Source: Sulfurimonas sp. (GTDB lineage Bacteria > Campylobacterota > Campylobacteria > Campylobacterales > Sulfurimonadaceae). From it: a stretch of 14,366 bases of DNA. Below are positions 14,162 through 14,366 of this stretch, piece by piece. Position 1 is the stretch's first letter. The number at the start of each line of letters is the position of its first letter. The translations under genes were made by a program, and so were the position numbers. The notes under the pieces were generated by a model. It saw only the letters and a program-made list of their open reading frames with translations, did not search any database and was not told where the DNA came from. Location of the stretch: the NCBI GenBank assembly GCA_021648465.1, contig JAKISR010000049.1, positions 1-14,366 of the forward strand, given 5' to 3'.

Positions 14162-14366
14162 ATGAAATTAAACTGTTATCCACCAAAAGAAGGTCTTTAT
14201 GACCCAGAGTTTGAGCATGACGCTTGTGGTGTTGGCTTTGTCGCGCACCTAAAAGGTAAAAAATCACACAATATTGTAAGTAAAGGTTTAGAGCTCTTAG
14301 CAAACCTTGAACATCGTGGTGCTGTTGGAGCAGAGAAAAACTCTGGCGATGGAGCTGGTATTCTTA
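14162..14366 (+). CDS. gltB: Glutamate synthase large subunit, N-terminal part
   Basis: The first 68 codons are present and the gene runs off the right edge. The translation contains FEHDACGVGFVAHLKG and LANLEHRGAVGAEKNSGDGA, the start of the class II glutamine amidotransferase domain of GltB. C22 would be the N-terminal nucleophile exposed after removal of a 21-residue propeptide. GltB with GltD forms glutamate from glutamine and 2-oxoglutarate. The ATG at 14162-14164 is the first in frame and gives a propeptide of plausible length; the ribosome binding site is weak (AAGAAG at 14149-14154). The upstream intergenic region is shared with guaB. Confidence 0.9.
   Translation, partial: MKLNCYPPKEGLYDPEFEHDACGVGFVAHLKGKKSHNIVSKGLELLANLEHRGAVGAEKNSGDGAGIL

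Noticed and set aside
14022..14303. Minus-strand open frame of 93 codons spanning the guaB-gltB gap
   Set aside because: It overlaps the start of gltB, which has unmistakable family motifs on the plus strand, and its own product matches nothing I know.

Overview
The window looks like chromosomal DNA of a free-living Campylobacterota (Epsilonproteobacteria). A Sulfurimonas-like organism is the best guess, inferred from protein style, low GC, tight gene packing and gene content; no rRNA or other taxonomic marker is present. The murC / small membrane protein / mutS2 order and the neighbouring nitrilase-family gene, xseB and guaB recall, from memory, the arrangement around guaB and mutS2 in Campylobacter. 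No transposase, integrase, CRISPR array, tRNA or rRNA is visible.

Layout. Bases 1-666 hold no complete gene. They contain the possible tail of an open frame entering from the left, two adjacent GC-rich hairpins (130-225) and a long AT-rich stretch with interlocking inverted repeats. From 6162 down to 667 on the minus strand runs a tight, partly overlapping cluster: a DapC-type aminotransferase, an unknown 168-residue protein, murC, an unknown two-helix membrane protein and mutS2. The first and third act in meso-diaminopimelate and peptidoglycan precursor synthesis; mutS2 seems to be carried on the same transcript. A divergent plus-strand gene (6329-6754) encodes a cytochrome c, probably a lipoprotein. 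Next on the minus strand are a ThiF/MoeB-like E1 enzyme and a short flagellin, only 11 bases apart.

From 11719 down to 8362 lies a second minus-strand cluster: metY, metX (TTG start), xseB and a nitrilase-superfamily protein that appears to lack two of its three catalytic residues. metX and metY together make homocysteine from homoserine, acetyl-CoA and sulfide, a direct route for sulfide assimilation. An RDD membrane protein and guaB (IMP dehydrogenase) follow, and at the right edge the first 68 codons of gltB (glutamate synthase large subunit) run divergently from guaB.

Most of the window is ordinary core metabolism. The points most worth a second look are the hairpin pair at the left edge, whose position next to a stop codon recalls an integron attC site but does not fit one well; the mutually exclusive inverted repeats at 404-480; the apparently inactive nitrilase-family protein; and the E1-like gene placed directly behind the flagellin gene.
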